Positions 16,434 to 25,592 of a stretch of DNA of 64,000 nucleotides are shown here, one piece after another. Source of the stretch: CBFDBF01 sp050287965 (lineage in GTDB: Bacteria > Pseudomonadota > Gammaproteobacteria > Chromatiales > Chromatiaceae). The stretch's first letter is position 1; each line of letters starts with the position of its first letter. The stretch is taken from positions 282,361 through 346,360 of the forward strand of contig JBNKCX010000041.1 of NCBI GenBank assembly GCA_050287965.1. The letters run 5' to 3'. A model generated the notes under the pieces. That model was not told the origin of the DNA. It did no database searches and saw only the letters and a program-made list of their open reading frames with translations. A program made the translations under genes and the position numbers.

Positions 16434-17279
16434 TCATTCCTTCAAGCCGAATACCCGGACAATTGCGTCTTTCAATATCCACATCAATATACGCGGCCTC
16501 CGTTTCAGATCGGATAGGGCGTACGGCAGATAGGCAACACCGTACGGAACATATACCCGGACCGGAACACCCTTATCCACCGCTATATGAGAGACTCCCA
16601 TAGGCAAGCCATACAAAAGTTCAAGCTCGCAAGGGGTATCGCTTGCGGTAAGAATATCCAAACATTCTTCCACCAGTTTTGGATCGTGCGATGCGATCGA
16701 TACCATCGGCACCTTACCGGCAAGTGCCCTCACTATTTCCAAATAACGCGCCTCGATGTCAAGTGAGGGATTCCACGGATCTCTCCATTGGCCCTTGACG
16801 ATCCTTACCGAGCAGCCTGCATCTATAACCTGATTAACATCATGCAGGCTCCGATCCCACCGCGCCGGCAACGTGCATCCCATGTTTGGATAAACCTTTA
16901 CCGCCTCTCGCAGCAGCTCGAAAGTCGCCTGTACTGAGTGGGGATACATAGAATCGAAATGGATTCTGGTCCCTTTGGATTTCGCGGCCTCAATGATATC
17001 CAGCAAATACTTGAATTGATAACCGAAGGATGGCGCCTTGATGGAAAGATAGGAATCAAAACCCTCCGCCTGCACGGCAGTCAACGCGTCGATATAACGC
17101 CGTGTGATTTCCGTGTAGGATTCTCTTTCATCGTCCCACGGGCAGACAGTTGTTCCCCACCCCGCCCGGTGGTATTTCCGGCAGACCCTGAGTCCGTCGA
17201 CGAGATTTTCACCTGCTATATAGGAAGGTGCTATGTAGCGCCCGATCCGACCCAGGATCCGGATTATTATTCTTTTCAA
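16434..17279 (-). CDS. Proline-dehydrogenase-like TIM-barrel protein, substrate Arg pair lost
   Basis: A 281-aa protein with the PRODH barrel landmarks: VRIVKGQW (158-165, the FAD/substrate Lys strand), SIASHDP (194-200), ELLYGLP (220-226) and VYVPYGVAYLPY (242-253). True PRODH enzymes oxidise proline to pyrroline-5-carboxylate with FAD, and the motif after VPYG normally reads Y-P-Y-x-M-R-R-L. Here it is LPYALSDL, so the Arg pair that binds the proline carboxylate is replaced by Ser256-Asp257. A different substrate or loss of catalysis is therefore likely. It sits between an OsmC-like gene (12 bases upstream) and a GNAT gene (6 bases downstream). Confidence 0.7.
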   Translation of the reverse strand: MKRIIIRILGRIGRYIAPSYIAGENLVDGLRVCRKYHRAGWGTTVCPWDDERESYTEITRRYIDALTAVQAEGFDSYLSIKAPSFGYQFKYLLDIIEAAKSKGTRIHFDSMYPHSVQATFELLREAVKVYPNMGCTLPARWDRSLHDVNQVIDAGCSVRIVKGQWRDPWNPSLDIEARYLEIVRALAGKVPMVSIASHDPKLVEECLDILTASDTPCELELLYGLPMGVSHIAVDKGVPVRVYVPYGVAYLPYALSDLKRRPRILMWILKDAIVRVFGLKE

Positions 17280-17291
17280 GATATAGACCCG

Positions 17292-17687
17292 CTAATGCAC
17301 CTCGATCCGAAATTCAGGTGCATTATGTATGTAATGCTTTACGGTGCACAGATCAATCGCCTTTACGATACTGCCACGATATTTATCCGGGAATCCATGG
17401 GGTAGAGTCAAACGATAGGTGACCTTACCCGCATGAGGGGGCTTATCCTCCCTCTCCCAGTCCATCTCCATACGCATTCCCTCCGCTGGAATATCCCGTG
17501 AGTGGCAAAATCCAAGGGCGAATATCCCGGCACAAGCCGCCATGGAGGCGAGAAAAAGATCGAACGGCTCGGGGGCGGAGGCCTCTCCTCCGCGCTTGAT
17601 GGACTGATCGGTGTTAATGGTGAAATCCCCGACCTTGATGTCCACTTTCTTTCCACCTGGGAACAGAACCTCAAGTGTTTCTTTCAT
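17292..17687 (-). CDS. OsmC-family protein
   Basis: A 131-aa OsmC/Ohr-superfamily protein. APEPFDLFLASMAACAGIFALGFC carries the first conserved Cys, and KAIDLCTVKHYI the second. OsmC-like proteins reduce organic hydroperoxides through this cysteine pair; YhfA-type members are less well defined. The ATG has AAGAGG about 9 bases ahead. It is the first gene of a three-gene minus-strand operon with the proline-dehydrogenase-like and GNAT genes. Confidence 0.87.
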   Translation of the reverse strand: MKETLEVLFPGGKKVDIKVGDFTINTDQSIKRGGEASAPEPFDLFLASMAACAGIFALGFCHSRDIPAEGMRMEMDWEREDKPPHAGKVTYRLTLPHGFPDKYRGSIVKAIDLCTVKHYIHNAPEFRIEVH

Positions 17688-17827
17688 GGAACCTACCTCT
17701 TAAGGATCATCTGGTTATTCTGTCGCCGCAATCAGTCTTGATAGGGTTCATGCTTCCGGCGATCATTATCACATTTTTCGCTCAACCGCGATCCGGCCCG
17801 AATTAGAAAAAATCAGGGTCTGCGTTA

Positions 17828-19681
17828 TCAGGCAATCGCGCCGGATTCCAACAGCCGGGCGGTCTCCTCGTAGCCGGCGGCCACGATTGCTTCCATGGAG
17901 CGCCATTCCAGGCTCTCGAATTGCGTTACCTGGGGTCGTATCAACACATCCGCCCCACTCATGGCGTCCATCATGGATTGTTCTTTCGCGAAGGTACCGG
18001 CCGCCAGCAATACATCCAGGATTGACGGCCACTGTACCGAATTCTCCCGCTTAAAACGACTGAATAGGTATTCTCTCGCACTCATTTCCAGTGAGTCCTT
18101 TATTCCGCCGCGCAATTTGGAACTGTTTGATACTTCAACCGCAATAATCTTCCCGGCGAACCGGTTTCGCGCCTCACCAACCGGCAGTCCGGTAACGATA
18201 CTGCCATCCACCAGCATTTCACCATTCTGTATAACCGGCGGGAATATGCCCGGAATCGACACGCTGGCGCGGACCGTCTCCCAGACCACTCCCCGGTCTA
18301 TGAAAACCGTCTGTATCGAGGTAAGACTCGCCGTTACAAAAAACACCGGCAGCCAAAGATCCTCAATCCTCGCCTCTCCGAATCCCTGACGTAGATTTCT
18401 ATTGCACTTGTGCCCGGTAACCAGACTTACAAGGGGAAAGGTGTAATCACTGGTGGGGTTCGAGGCGATGAACATCTTCCTGTTTACTTCCATCATCTCT
18501 TCATAATCCATACCCATCGCAACCTCAGCCGCGATGACGGCCCCCATACTCGTCCCTGCGAGATGGTCGATCGCAATTCCATGCTCCAGCAGTGCCCGAA
18601 CGGCACCGACATGAGCAAAACCCCGTGCACCGCCACCACCGAGTACCAAACCGACCGCTTCTCCCAGTATGCAACGAACAATACGGTCATAATCGGCGTC
18701 CTTACCCTCCACCGCGTGATAATGGTGCCTGAATGATCGATCCTTAAACCAGGCCGCAGTGCCTTTGGGGAGAGTCGCATCATCTTTATGCATCACCACC
18801 AGATCGGTGTTCGAAAAAGGCAACTGGGAGACCGAATCCCAAATCTGTTTCTCACCACTGGTCAACTCCGGAGGCATTTTGTCGCCGACAATAAACAGCA
18901 CGCGATCCGCCTGACGTATGACGAAACTACGCCAGTCCTGCGATCTTGCCGGAGTCAGATATAGAATAAAATCGTTTTGATCCTCCTGTTCACTGAGCCA
19001 ACGCGCCAATGGAAGATCTTCGGGCGACACCAGCCCGGTCGGGATCCTTGCGGCATTCCCATGCCGATCCAGCATCACATCCGTTACCAGCATGACCCGA
19101 CCTTTCCTCTCAAGGGCGCGACGAAATCTTTCCGCGATTTTTTCCCCGCTAAGGGTTTCATCCAACACCACCAGGGCTATACTCCCTACCCGCCCTTTCG
19201 GTCCGGCGCGTCGTAATGACTGCCGCAGCCGCGCAAACATTATTCGAGAAAGCTTGAGTAAAAATTTCGGGGACCGTTCAAACAACTCAATCACGGCTTC
19301 TCCCGGAAGCCTGACCAGTTCGCTGTCCCTCTGGGCAACAATGGTGACACAACGGGTTTCGCCAAACAGGGCCGACATCTCACCGATGATGTCTCCCGGT
19401 GCGATCGCCCCCAGGGGACTCCCATCCCCTCCTTCTTCCTCCATAACCGCAACCAGGCGACCTCCGGATACGATATAAAGGGAGTCATCGTCATCCCCGC
19501 TATTGAAAAGCGCCTCACCGCTTTTCAACCGAATCCACTCCAACTGGCTCTGGAGAAAGGACAGGACATCGGCATCCAATTCCCGGAAAAGATCCACTGC
19601 AGCCAGGTTGAATATCTTTTCGCTGTTCATTCCGTCTATTCGCACCGTTTCCATACCCGGGAAGTCGGAAACCCTCCCCAT
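17828..19681 (-). CDS. Patatin-like phospholipase with cNMP-binding domain
   Basis: A 617-aa protein resembling the bacterial neuropathy-target-esterase group. Residues ~20-145 form a cyclic-nucleotide-binding domain (GDIIGEMSALFGETRC). In this domain the usual R-S/T pair is R-C, so ligand binding may be altered. The patatin domain begins with GLVLGGGGARGFAHVGA (oxyanion loop), then the nucleophile elbow GTSMG and the catalytic Asp in LVDGSIV. It would hydrolyse acyl esters of membrane lipids. The start could instead be Met 18 (19630). It is followed by the RND exporter gene in the same orientation. Confidence 0.88.
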   Translation of the reverse strand: MGRVSDFPGMETVRIDGMNSEKIFNLAAVDLFRELDADVLSFLQSQLEWIRLKSGEALFNSGDDDDSLYIVSGGRLVAVMEEEGGDGSPLGAIAPGDIIGEMSALFGETRCVTIVAQRDSELVRLPGEAVIELFERSPKFLLKLSRIMFARLRQSLRRAGPKGRVGSIALVVLDETLSGEKIAERFRRALERKGRVMLVTDVMLDRHGNAARIPTGLVSPEDLPLARWLSEQEDQNDFILYLTPARSQDWRSFVIRQADRVLFIVGDKMPPELTSGEKQIWDSVSQLPFSNTDLVVMHKDDATLPKGTAAWFKDRSFRHHYHAVEGKDADYDRIVRCILGEAVGLVLGGGGARGFAHVGAVRALLEHGIAIDHLAGTSMGAVIAAEVAMGMDYEEMMEVNRKMFIASNPTSDYTFPLVSLVTGHKCNRNLRQGFGEARIEDLWLPVFFVTASLTSIQTVFIDRGVVWETVRASVSIPGIFPPVIQNGEMLVDGSIVTGLPVGEARNRFAGKIIAVEVSNSSKLRGGIKDSLEMSAREYLFSRFKRENSVQWPSILDVLLAAGTFAKEQSMMDAMSGADVLIRPQVTQFESLEWRSMEAIVAAGYEETARLLESGAIA

Positions 19682-19798
19682 TTATCGGGCAGAGCTTTAA
19701 TGCTTCCTGTTGCAGTTCTCTTCTATTTTAGTCTCTGGGCGATCGGCGGGAAGGCCGCAACACGCCATGTTAAGCCGCCGGGGTTGCCGGCCCTTGCC

Positions 19799-22459
19799 TT
19801 AACTATCGGCAGGAAGAACTCTTTTTCGGAGCTTGCGTGAACGGGGTTCATACACCAAAACCAGAATCGCGGGCAGTATCATCAGATCAAAGAGCAGCGC
19901 CGCCACCAGCCCTATACTCGTTAACAGACCGAAATTTCCGGTGGGTATGAACTCTGATGTTGTGAGAACCAGGAATTGAGCGCAAAGAATAATGGTTGTG
20001 GTCAATACCGCCCTTCCCGCCTGGCTATAGGTGCGAATCAGGGCGGTTGTGGGACGACTTCCCGCCTTCAACCGCTTTATGAATCCATGAAAAACGTGAA
20101 TCGTATCGTCTACCGCGATACCGACCGCCACACTGGCGATCATGGCGGTTGCCATATCCAGCCAGATACCGAATATCCCCATGAAAATAAATATCAGGAG
20201 AATCGGAGACAGATTGGGAATCATACATATAACCGCCTGACTGAAGGAACGCCACAACACCAACATCAACAGGAAGATCAGGATCAGGGCCCCACCCAGA
20301 CTATAGACCTGGCCGCGGACCAATAAATCCTCCATATCGGCGAATAGCCGGCCGGCCCCGACGATATCCCAGGTCATTCCATCCCTGATATGTTGGCTCA
20401 GGTAGCCTCTGACCTGCTCCATGACTCGGCTAATTTCCGACGTGCTATGGACGTTAAGATTAAGATTAACCAGCCCGACCTTGAAATCCCGATCAACCAC
20501 GTCATAGATATCCTCTCCGTCATAGATAAAAAGATACTGGCTGATCAGGGAGGGGTTACTCGGAATCCTCCGGAATTGGGATTTCTCTCCGTGAAATCCC
20601 CAATTCATCTCCTCAATGAAATCCACCGGAGAGATCGACTTGTCCACCTCGGGTAATCGCTCCACCCATTCCTGAAACGCCTTGATCTCGCGAAGATTCT
20701 CCGGACGTTTCAAACCATCCGGTGCCGTTGCCGTGAATACCACCTGGAGCGGCGTCGTCCCTACCAGTTTCTGATCAATTTTCGCTGTACTGCGCCTGAT
20801 CTCGTGCGTCGGCCGAAAAAATTCCTGCAAACTGGTCTCCACCGTGATATTCAGCAGTTGCGGAACCCCGATCAGAAGAAGAACTCCGGTTGTCGCAAGC
20901 ACTGCTCCGGGATAGCGTATCCCCAGTTGGGACAGATAACGCAATCCGCTATCCATCCACCGCAGACCTCCCTTACGTCTGGGCCAGTCGCTATGGTCCC
21001 AGCGCGCAAATATCGGCGGCACCAGGACGATCACCACTAAATAGGACAGCATCACACCGAGGGCCGATATCAGGCCGAAGGTGGCAATAGGTGCGATAGG
21101 GCTGATTCCGAGCGACGCCAGACCTGCCGCCGTGGTAAGTACCGTGAACCGGGCCGGCCGTCGAACTTCCTCCAGCGCCTTTTCCACACGAAACCTTCCC
21201 GCAAGGCCACGCTGGGCGGCGTAGTGGATAGAGTTGAACAGGTGCACAAGGGCGGCGATGGTCAACGCCGAAAGCAGCGGCGGAATTATGCTGGAGATCA
21301 GGGTAAAGGGACGTCCGGCCAAGACGTACAGGGCAATGGTCGAACTGACCACCACGCCCATGGCAATCCCCCCTACCACCACGGCCAGGGGTCGATGAAA
21401 AAGCAGCCAGATCAAAAGCAGCCCGATGGCCGTGGTCACCGGGATAAATATCATGTTATCCCTCAACATTGCCCGAAGCTGGGCGACGTCTATCGGGACG
21501 TTCCCGGACACCGCGGCGAGATAGCCGGACAGCCTGGCGTCTTCCACCTCCTTCATAATGTCTTTGAGGAGCGCCTCGCGACGCAGGCTGTTATCCGCCG
21601 CCCGCGGAACCACTACCATTGCCACAGCGGAACCGTCGTTCGCCACCAGATAACTCCGCGCGAACCGATCCGCCCTGACCATCGCCGGTCGTTCCGACGG
21701 ATGGCTGTCATTTAAGTGATCGGTATCAATCAGGGGTTCGACCATAAATCCATCCTCGCTTCCGGAGATATGGTCTTGTGTGGTCAGCGCCAGTACATCC
21801 TTGACCTGCGGGTGGGCACTCAGCCGTTCCGCGAGCTGGTCATAGGCCTGCAGAAATCCGTCAGAAAACAGCGCCACACCCTCGAACAGCAGGACCGCCA
21901 CCTGATCGTTCGGAAACTTCTTCCGGACGGCGTTATCAATCACCACCGCCGGCTCGTCCGAAGGGAAATAGACCTTGGGTGCGTTGTTTATATCCAGATT
22001 CAGCAGCAGCAGGCTCGGCAACGTTGAAAGGAGAACCAGTAACGCTATGCTGCTATACAGGATCCATGGGAGGTTCCTGATCATCCCCCAAAAGGTCATA
22101 TCCTCCCTGGTTTTTATGGAGATCTGGATACACTGCTCACCGTCAAACTCCACCCGGTGCGAACTCATGACCGCCCGGAAGTTCTGGCCGTCCACCGTAT
22201 TCATGGCCAGTCTTGCCCGGGGTATCTCCCTGGCCCCGGGTTTGGTGGTCTCAGCGAATGATAGATGGTGCCTAAGCCGATCGTGGTGCCTGGGGTTGAC
22301 CATATCCAGCAGAGGTATGCCGGCCAGTTCGTCCAGATCCGGGATACGGAACCGCTTCAGATAGGCGCGGTTGGCATAGACAAACATACCGCCATGGATA
22401 ATGGCGATCGGGGCTTTCAGGGATTCAAGGCGTGACCGTTGAGAACGTGCGTCCTCCAT
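19799..22459 (-). CDS. MMPL/RND exporter with N-terminal PAS domain
   Basis: An ~886-aa exporter. About 125 N-terminal residues look like a PAS domain (FVYANRAYLKRFRIPDLDEL, then GIPLLDMVNPRHHDRL). A standard MMPL/HpnN-type RND protein follows, with two blocks of six membrane helices, each with a periplasmic loop. SVAVGIAVDDTIHVFHGF in the second half carries the acidic pair of this family. Such exporters move lipids or hopanoid-like molecules. GTG at 22495 is an alternative start; the ATG at 22459 has GGAG 9 bases ahead. It sits directly after the barrel gene, so the two probably act together. Fusing a sensor domain to an RND pump is unusual. Confidence 0.85.
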   Translation of the reverse strand: MEDARSQRSRLESLKAPIAIIHGGMFVYANRAYLKRFRIPDLDELAGIPLLDMVNPRHHDRLRHHLSFAETTKPGAREIPRARLAMNTVDGQNFRAVMSSHRVEFDGEQCIQISIKTREDMTFWGMIRNLPWILYSSIALLVLLSTLPSLLLLNLDINNAPKVYFPSDEPAVVIDNAVRKKFPNDQVAVLLFEGVALFSDGFLQAYDQLAERLSAHPQVKDVLALTTQDHISGSEDGFMVEPLIDTDHLNDSHPSERPAMVRADRFARSYLVANDGSAVAMVVVPRAADNSLRREALLKDIMKEVEDARLSGYLAAVSGNVPIDVAQLRAMLRDNMIFIPVTTAIGLLLIWLLFHRPLAVVVGGIAMGVVVSSTIALYVLAGRPFTLISSIIPPLLSALTIAALVHLFNSIHYAAQRGLAGRFRVEKALEEVRRPARFTVLTTAAGLASLGISPIAPIATFGLISALGVMLSYLVVIVLVPPIFARWDHSDWPRRKGGLRWMDSGLRYLSQLGIRYPGAVLATTGVLLLIGVPQLLNITVETSLQEFFRPTHEIRRSTAKIDQKLVGTTPLQVVFTATAPDGLKRPENLREIKAFQEWVERLPEVDKSISPVDFIEEMNWGFHGEKSQFRRIPSNPSLISQYLFIYDGEDIYDVVDRDFKVGLVNLNLNVHSTSEISRVMEQVRGYLSQHIRDGMTWDIVGAGRLFADMEDLLVRGQVYSLGGALILIFLLMLVLWRSFSQAVICMIPNLSPILLIFIFMGIFGIWLDMATAMIASVAVGIAVDDTIHVFHGFIKRLKAGSRPTTALIRTYSQAGRAVLTTTIILCAQFLVLTTSEFIPTGNFGLLTSIGLVAALLFDLMILPAILVLVYEPRSRKLRKRVLPADS

Positions 22460-22476
22460 GGCTGTGGACTCCGGCC

Positions 22477-24156
22477 CTAGAATTCGGCCCGCCACCCCAC
22501 TGTCAGCAGGGAGTGATCCTGGTGGAAACCACCGGCGGTCCCGTCCTCCCCGTCAAAGTGATGCATTTCCAGATAGATCTCGTGGGGTTCCCAACCGATG
22601 AAGGATATTTCCGGATTGACGTAGATATCCTCGTTATCCAGTCCGAAAAAGAACCGCATCCGCGCCCGCCACTGATCCTGGGCAAACGGCGTCTCCACTG
22701 AGCCGTTCAGGTTATAGATCTCGGTTCGATCGAGGATGTCCGGAGTGTCGTAGAGATTGGTCCCCGCAACCTGAAGGTTGACGCGGGCATCCCCATCGCC
22801 GGGGTGAAACTCCACACCGGCGCCCCAGTTGACCCCTTTCACCTCGGTATAGGCAAGGTCATCCCGGGTCGCTGGTACGTCGCTTATCCAGGCCGCCTCG
22901 AACCGCCAGGTCGCGCCTGCGGCCTCAAATCCCACATCACCGCCCAGGGACCAGGCTCGTGGATACTCGGCCTCCAGGGTGTTGTTAACGGCGTTGTATC
23001 GGAAATATGGCGCCGACTGACGCCCGTGTTGGGCCGTCAGGGCAAAATCGAACGAGGACTCGGTGCGGCTGTAGCGCAAACCGATTCCACCGTCGTCGGA
23101 CGGTGCGTCATCATCGATCGCCGCCCCGGATACCAGAGCGGTCATAACCGGACTGCTTTCGATCCCCAGAATCTTCCCCCGTCTGCGGTCTATGGGGTAC
23201 CAGATGCTGTCTTTGTCCGGGAGCTCGGCACCGCGGAAGGTGGGAAGCCAGAGCAGATCCAATTTGTTGTTGCCCTGAAAGCCCTCGACCCTGAGCATGG
23301 GCCGTGCCCGACGCCGATCCGGGAGATCATCGAGGACAAAACGGGTAAGATCCTGGACACTCAACCGGTCGGTCGGGGGGATCTCGTCGATACGCCCCCA
23401 GATAACCGTCTGGGCGCCCAGCGTCACGCGCGCGCTTTCACCCCGGTAACGAATATAGCTTTCACCGTAATCAAAGGTCGCTTCATCCCAATCCGGGTTC
23501 CCGGACTGGGAATAGCCGTCCACCCGTCCGCCCAGCCGCAGCTCCCACGCCTCTCCCGAATCCCAGGAGGCGCTAAAGGCCGCGTGGCCGTAATGGACCC
23601 CGTCCACCGGTTCACTGGACTTGATCAGGGCGGCGGACTCAAGCTGCACCTTATCCAATCCTATACGAAAACCACCCGTCTTCTCCGGGAACGATGAGGG
23701 CTCGGGCATGGTCTCTGCGATCCCTTCTTCCTGCGGCAGGCCCTCCTGGCCCTGATCCTCCATATCGATGGTAATCTCTTCCTCCCCCCTGGAAACCCCT
23801 TCCTCAACCACCAGGGTATCCTCCGGGCCGGTGGCCGCTTCGGCGGGACCTGGTTTTTCCATGTCTATTACGACCTCGTCCCCACCCTGGGAATCCCCTC
23901 CCTCAACCACCAGGGTATCCTCCGGGCCGGAGGCCTCTTCGGCCGGGCCGGATTCCTCCATATCGACTACGACCTCGTCCCCACCCTGGGAATCCCCTTC
24001 CTCAATTACCATAGAGCCCCCCTGGCTCTCATCCTCCATGATAATTACCTCTTCGTCCCCCACGGAGATCTCGATCTCCTCAGCATCCTGGGACCAGGCG
24101 TCGGTACAGAGAAATAAAATCGAAAAAGTGGCAGCGATGAATAGTGGCGTTTTCAT
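22477..24156 (-). CDS. Outer-membrane beta-barrel with acidic repeat N-terminus
   Basis: From ATG 24156 the protein starts with a signal peptide (KTPLFIAATFSILFLC, cleavage near WSQ-DA). A very acidic linker to about residue 150 follows, containing near-repeats of ~33 residues built around DSQGGDEVV and GPEDTLVVE. The rest alternates polar and aromatic residues and ends in GWRAEF, with a terminal Phe as in outer-membrane barrels. This resembles the DUF1302-type barrel commonly paired with a MMPL/RND exporter and an outer-membrane lipoprotein-sorting protein, both of which flank it. A channel for the RND substrate is likely, but this is inference. Confidence 0.75.
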   Translation of the reverse strand: MKTPLFIAATFSILFLCTDAWSQDAEEIEISVGDEEVIIMEDESQGGSMVIEEGDSQGGDEVVVDMEESGPAEEASGPEDTLVVEGGDSQGGDEVVIDMEKPGPAEAATGPEDTLVVEEGVSRGEEEITIDMEDQGQEGLPQEEGIAETMPEPSSFPEKTGGFRIGLDKVQLESAALIKSSEPVDGVHYGHAAFSASWDSGEAWELRLGGRVDGYSQSGNPDWDEATFDYGESYIRYRGESARVTLGAQTVIWGRIDEIPPTDRLSVQDLTRFVLDDLPDRRRARPMLRVEGFQGNNKLDLLWLPTFRGAELPDKDSIWYPIDRRRGKILGIESSPVMTALVSGAAIDDDAPSDDGGIGLRYSRTESSFDFALTAQHGRQSAPYFRYNAVNNTLEAEYPRAWSLGGDVGFEAAGATWRFEAAWISDVPATRDDLAYTEVKGVNWGAGVEFHPGDGDARVNLQVAGTNLYDTPDILDRTEIYNLNGSVETPFAQDQWRARMRFFFGLDNEDIYVNPEISFIGWEPHEIYLEMHHFDGEDGTAGGFHQDHSLLTVGWRAEF

Positions 24157-24271
24157 AGTTATGGATTCCAATTCCTGCGCTCAGGGGATATCCCCCGCCT
24201 GCTTTTATAGCGCAGAATTATACTCCATTCAATATGTTAACGCCAATTCCTTTAGTTAATTCTCAATATTC

Positions 24272-25093
24272 TCAGGGAACATATTGTTTTTCTCTGCTGG
24301 GATCGGACAATCCCCGCCGGGAAAACAGCGACTCCGGGATATTCTGATCGAATTTGATGCGAGACGTAGCCAATTCCGTCTTATGACCGGAATTCAGGTC
24401 ATACATGGTGCTTTGCAGCACAGTCCAGTAACCCTGAATCTTTTTCAATCGACGCGCCAGCAGCCTTTTCACCGGTTTTTCGCTCCCCTTTTGGTAAAAA
24501 TCCACCCGCAAGGGGGTCAGGGTCTGACGGTGAATCCAGCTGACCCGCTTGGTATAGATCGAGTTATCGGGATCCACCGGCCTGCTTACCAGGATATCGC
24601 ACAGGATCTTGCCGACCTTGCCCTTGCCTATCAGCCTGTGGGTATCCATATCGGGCTCACGGTCCCGAAGATCCTCGTAGAAGAAATCCGAACCCACAAA
24701 GCGCCCGCCCTTACGGGAGGAGGATATGCGTCGAACACGGTCCAGGGCGGGCAGATATAACCACTGGTCGCTGTCGTCCCCCGGATGATCCTGGGTCAGC
24801 AACCCGGTATTCTCCACGTCCGCAGGAGTGAAAAAGCGCATCAGCGACCAGCGTTCTCCCTTCCCTTTGTCCAGGCGGAACACCGCCAGCTTCCGTATCC
24901 GGGTTTGAACACCCTTCCCGGAGAGGGTCATCGTGACCAGCGAAGCACCGTCCTTTCCGGCCGGGCGGTCATAGACCTGTTGCGCCAGTTTGGTCGCCGC
25001 ATCATCGCCGGCGCCGGCCGTGAGACAAATACTGATCAGCGACAGAAACAGAAAGACGCCTGCTGGCAACTGCCGACTATTACTTGCTTTCAT
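24272..25093 (-). CDS. LolA-like outer-membrane lipoprotein-sorting protein
   Basis: A 273-aa exported protein with a signal peptide (GVFLFLSLISICLTAGA). Its mature part is typical of the LolA-like family often encoded with MMPL/RND transporters: LVTMTLSGKG, WSLMRFFTPADVENTGLL, DDSDQWLYLPALDRVRRISSSRKGGRFVGSDFFYEDL. It may carry a hydrophobic cargo across the periplasm between the exporter and the barrel. It is transcribed first of the lipid-export trio on the minus strand; about 115 bases separate it from the barrel gene. Confidence 0.85.
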   Translation of the reverse strand: MKASNSRQLPAGVFLFLSLISICLTAGAGDDAATKLAQQVYDRPAGKDGASLVTMTLSGKGVQTRIRKLAVFRLDKGKGERWSLMRFFTPADVENTGLLTQDHPGDDSDQWLYLPALDRVRRISSSRKGGRFVGSDFFYEDLRDREPDMDTHRLIGKGKVGKILCDILVSRPVDPDNSIYTKRVSWIHRQTLTPLRVDFYQKGSEKPVKRLLARRLKKIQGYWTVLQSTMYDLNSGHKTELATSRIKFDQNIPESLFSRRGLSDPSREKQYVP

Positions 25094-25258
25094 ATTCAGT
25101 CAACCCACGTTTCCCAATGGTTAGCGATATACTCCCTAAGCCTATGATCAAGAATAGGAAATTGGGCCCTATTACGCCACCGCAGAAATACCCTGCGGCT
25201 TGTGCGGCACCCGAACTACGAGTAATCTTATACCGTCTACATAGATAAAGGACGATCG

Positions 25259-25471
25259 ATGCAAAAAATCCTTGACGGTGTCGCCAATTTCAGCGGAATA
25301 CTTGGCATACTGCTCTGTATTGTCGCCGGATTGGCGCGACTTCTGGGTAACTTCCATTTGGGCGGATACCAGACGCTCACACTGTTCAATATCGGGATGG
25401 GAGGTATGGTCTTCAGCGGATTGCTGAAGCTGGATATGCTTCTTCGAGAGACACGGAGGTCCCACCCCTGA
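25259..25471 (+). CDS. Small two-helix membrane protein, unknown
   Basis: A 70-aa protein with two hydrophobic segments (GILGILLCIVAGLARLLG and LFNIGMGGMVFSGLLKLDML) and a basic C-terminus. An AAAGGA Shine-Dalgarno sequence lies 7 bases ahead of the ATG, which supports translation. No family was recognised. It stands between the lipid-export block and the XrtA genes and is followed by ~120 bases before the ATPase gene. Confidence 0.5.
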   Translation: MQKILDGVANFSGILGILLCIVAGLARLLGNFHLGGYQTLTLFNIGMGGMVFSGLLKLDMLLRETRRSHP

Positions 25472-25592
25472 GTTGTTTCAAGACCGAAGCCTGAACGGAC
25501 ACGGGTTACCACCTCTTAGCAGGTCCATAACGAATCGTCTGTCAGGGTTCTTACTTCCCTTTCAACCCTTAATGATCATAAATCTACCCTAA

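Noticed and set aside
22804..23697. 297-aa plus-strand ORF
   Set aside because: It is antisense to the beta-barrel gene and has no credible start signal or family features.
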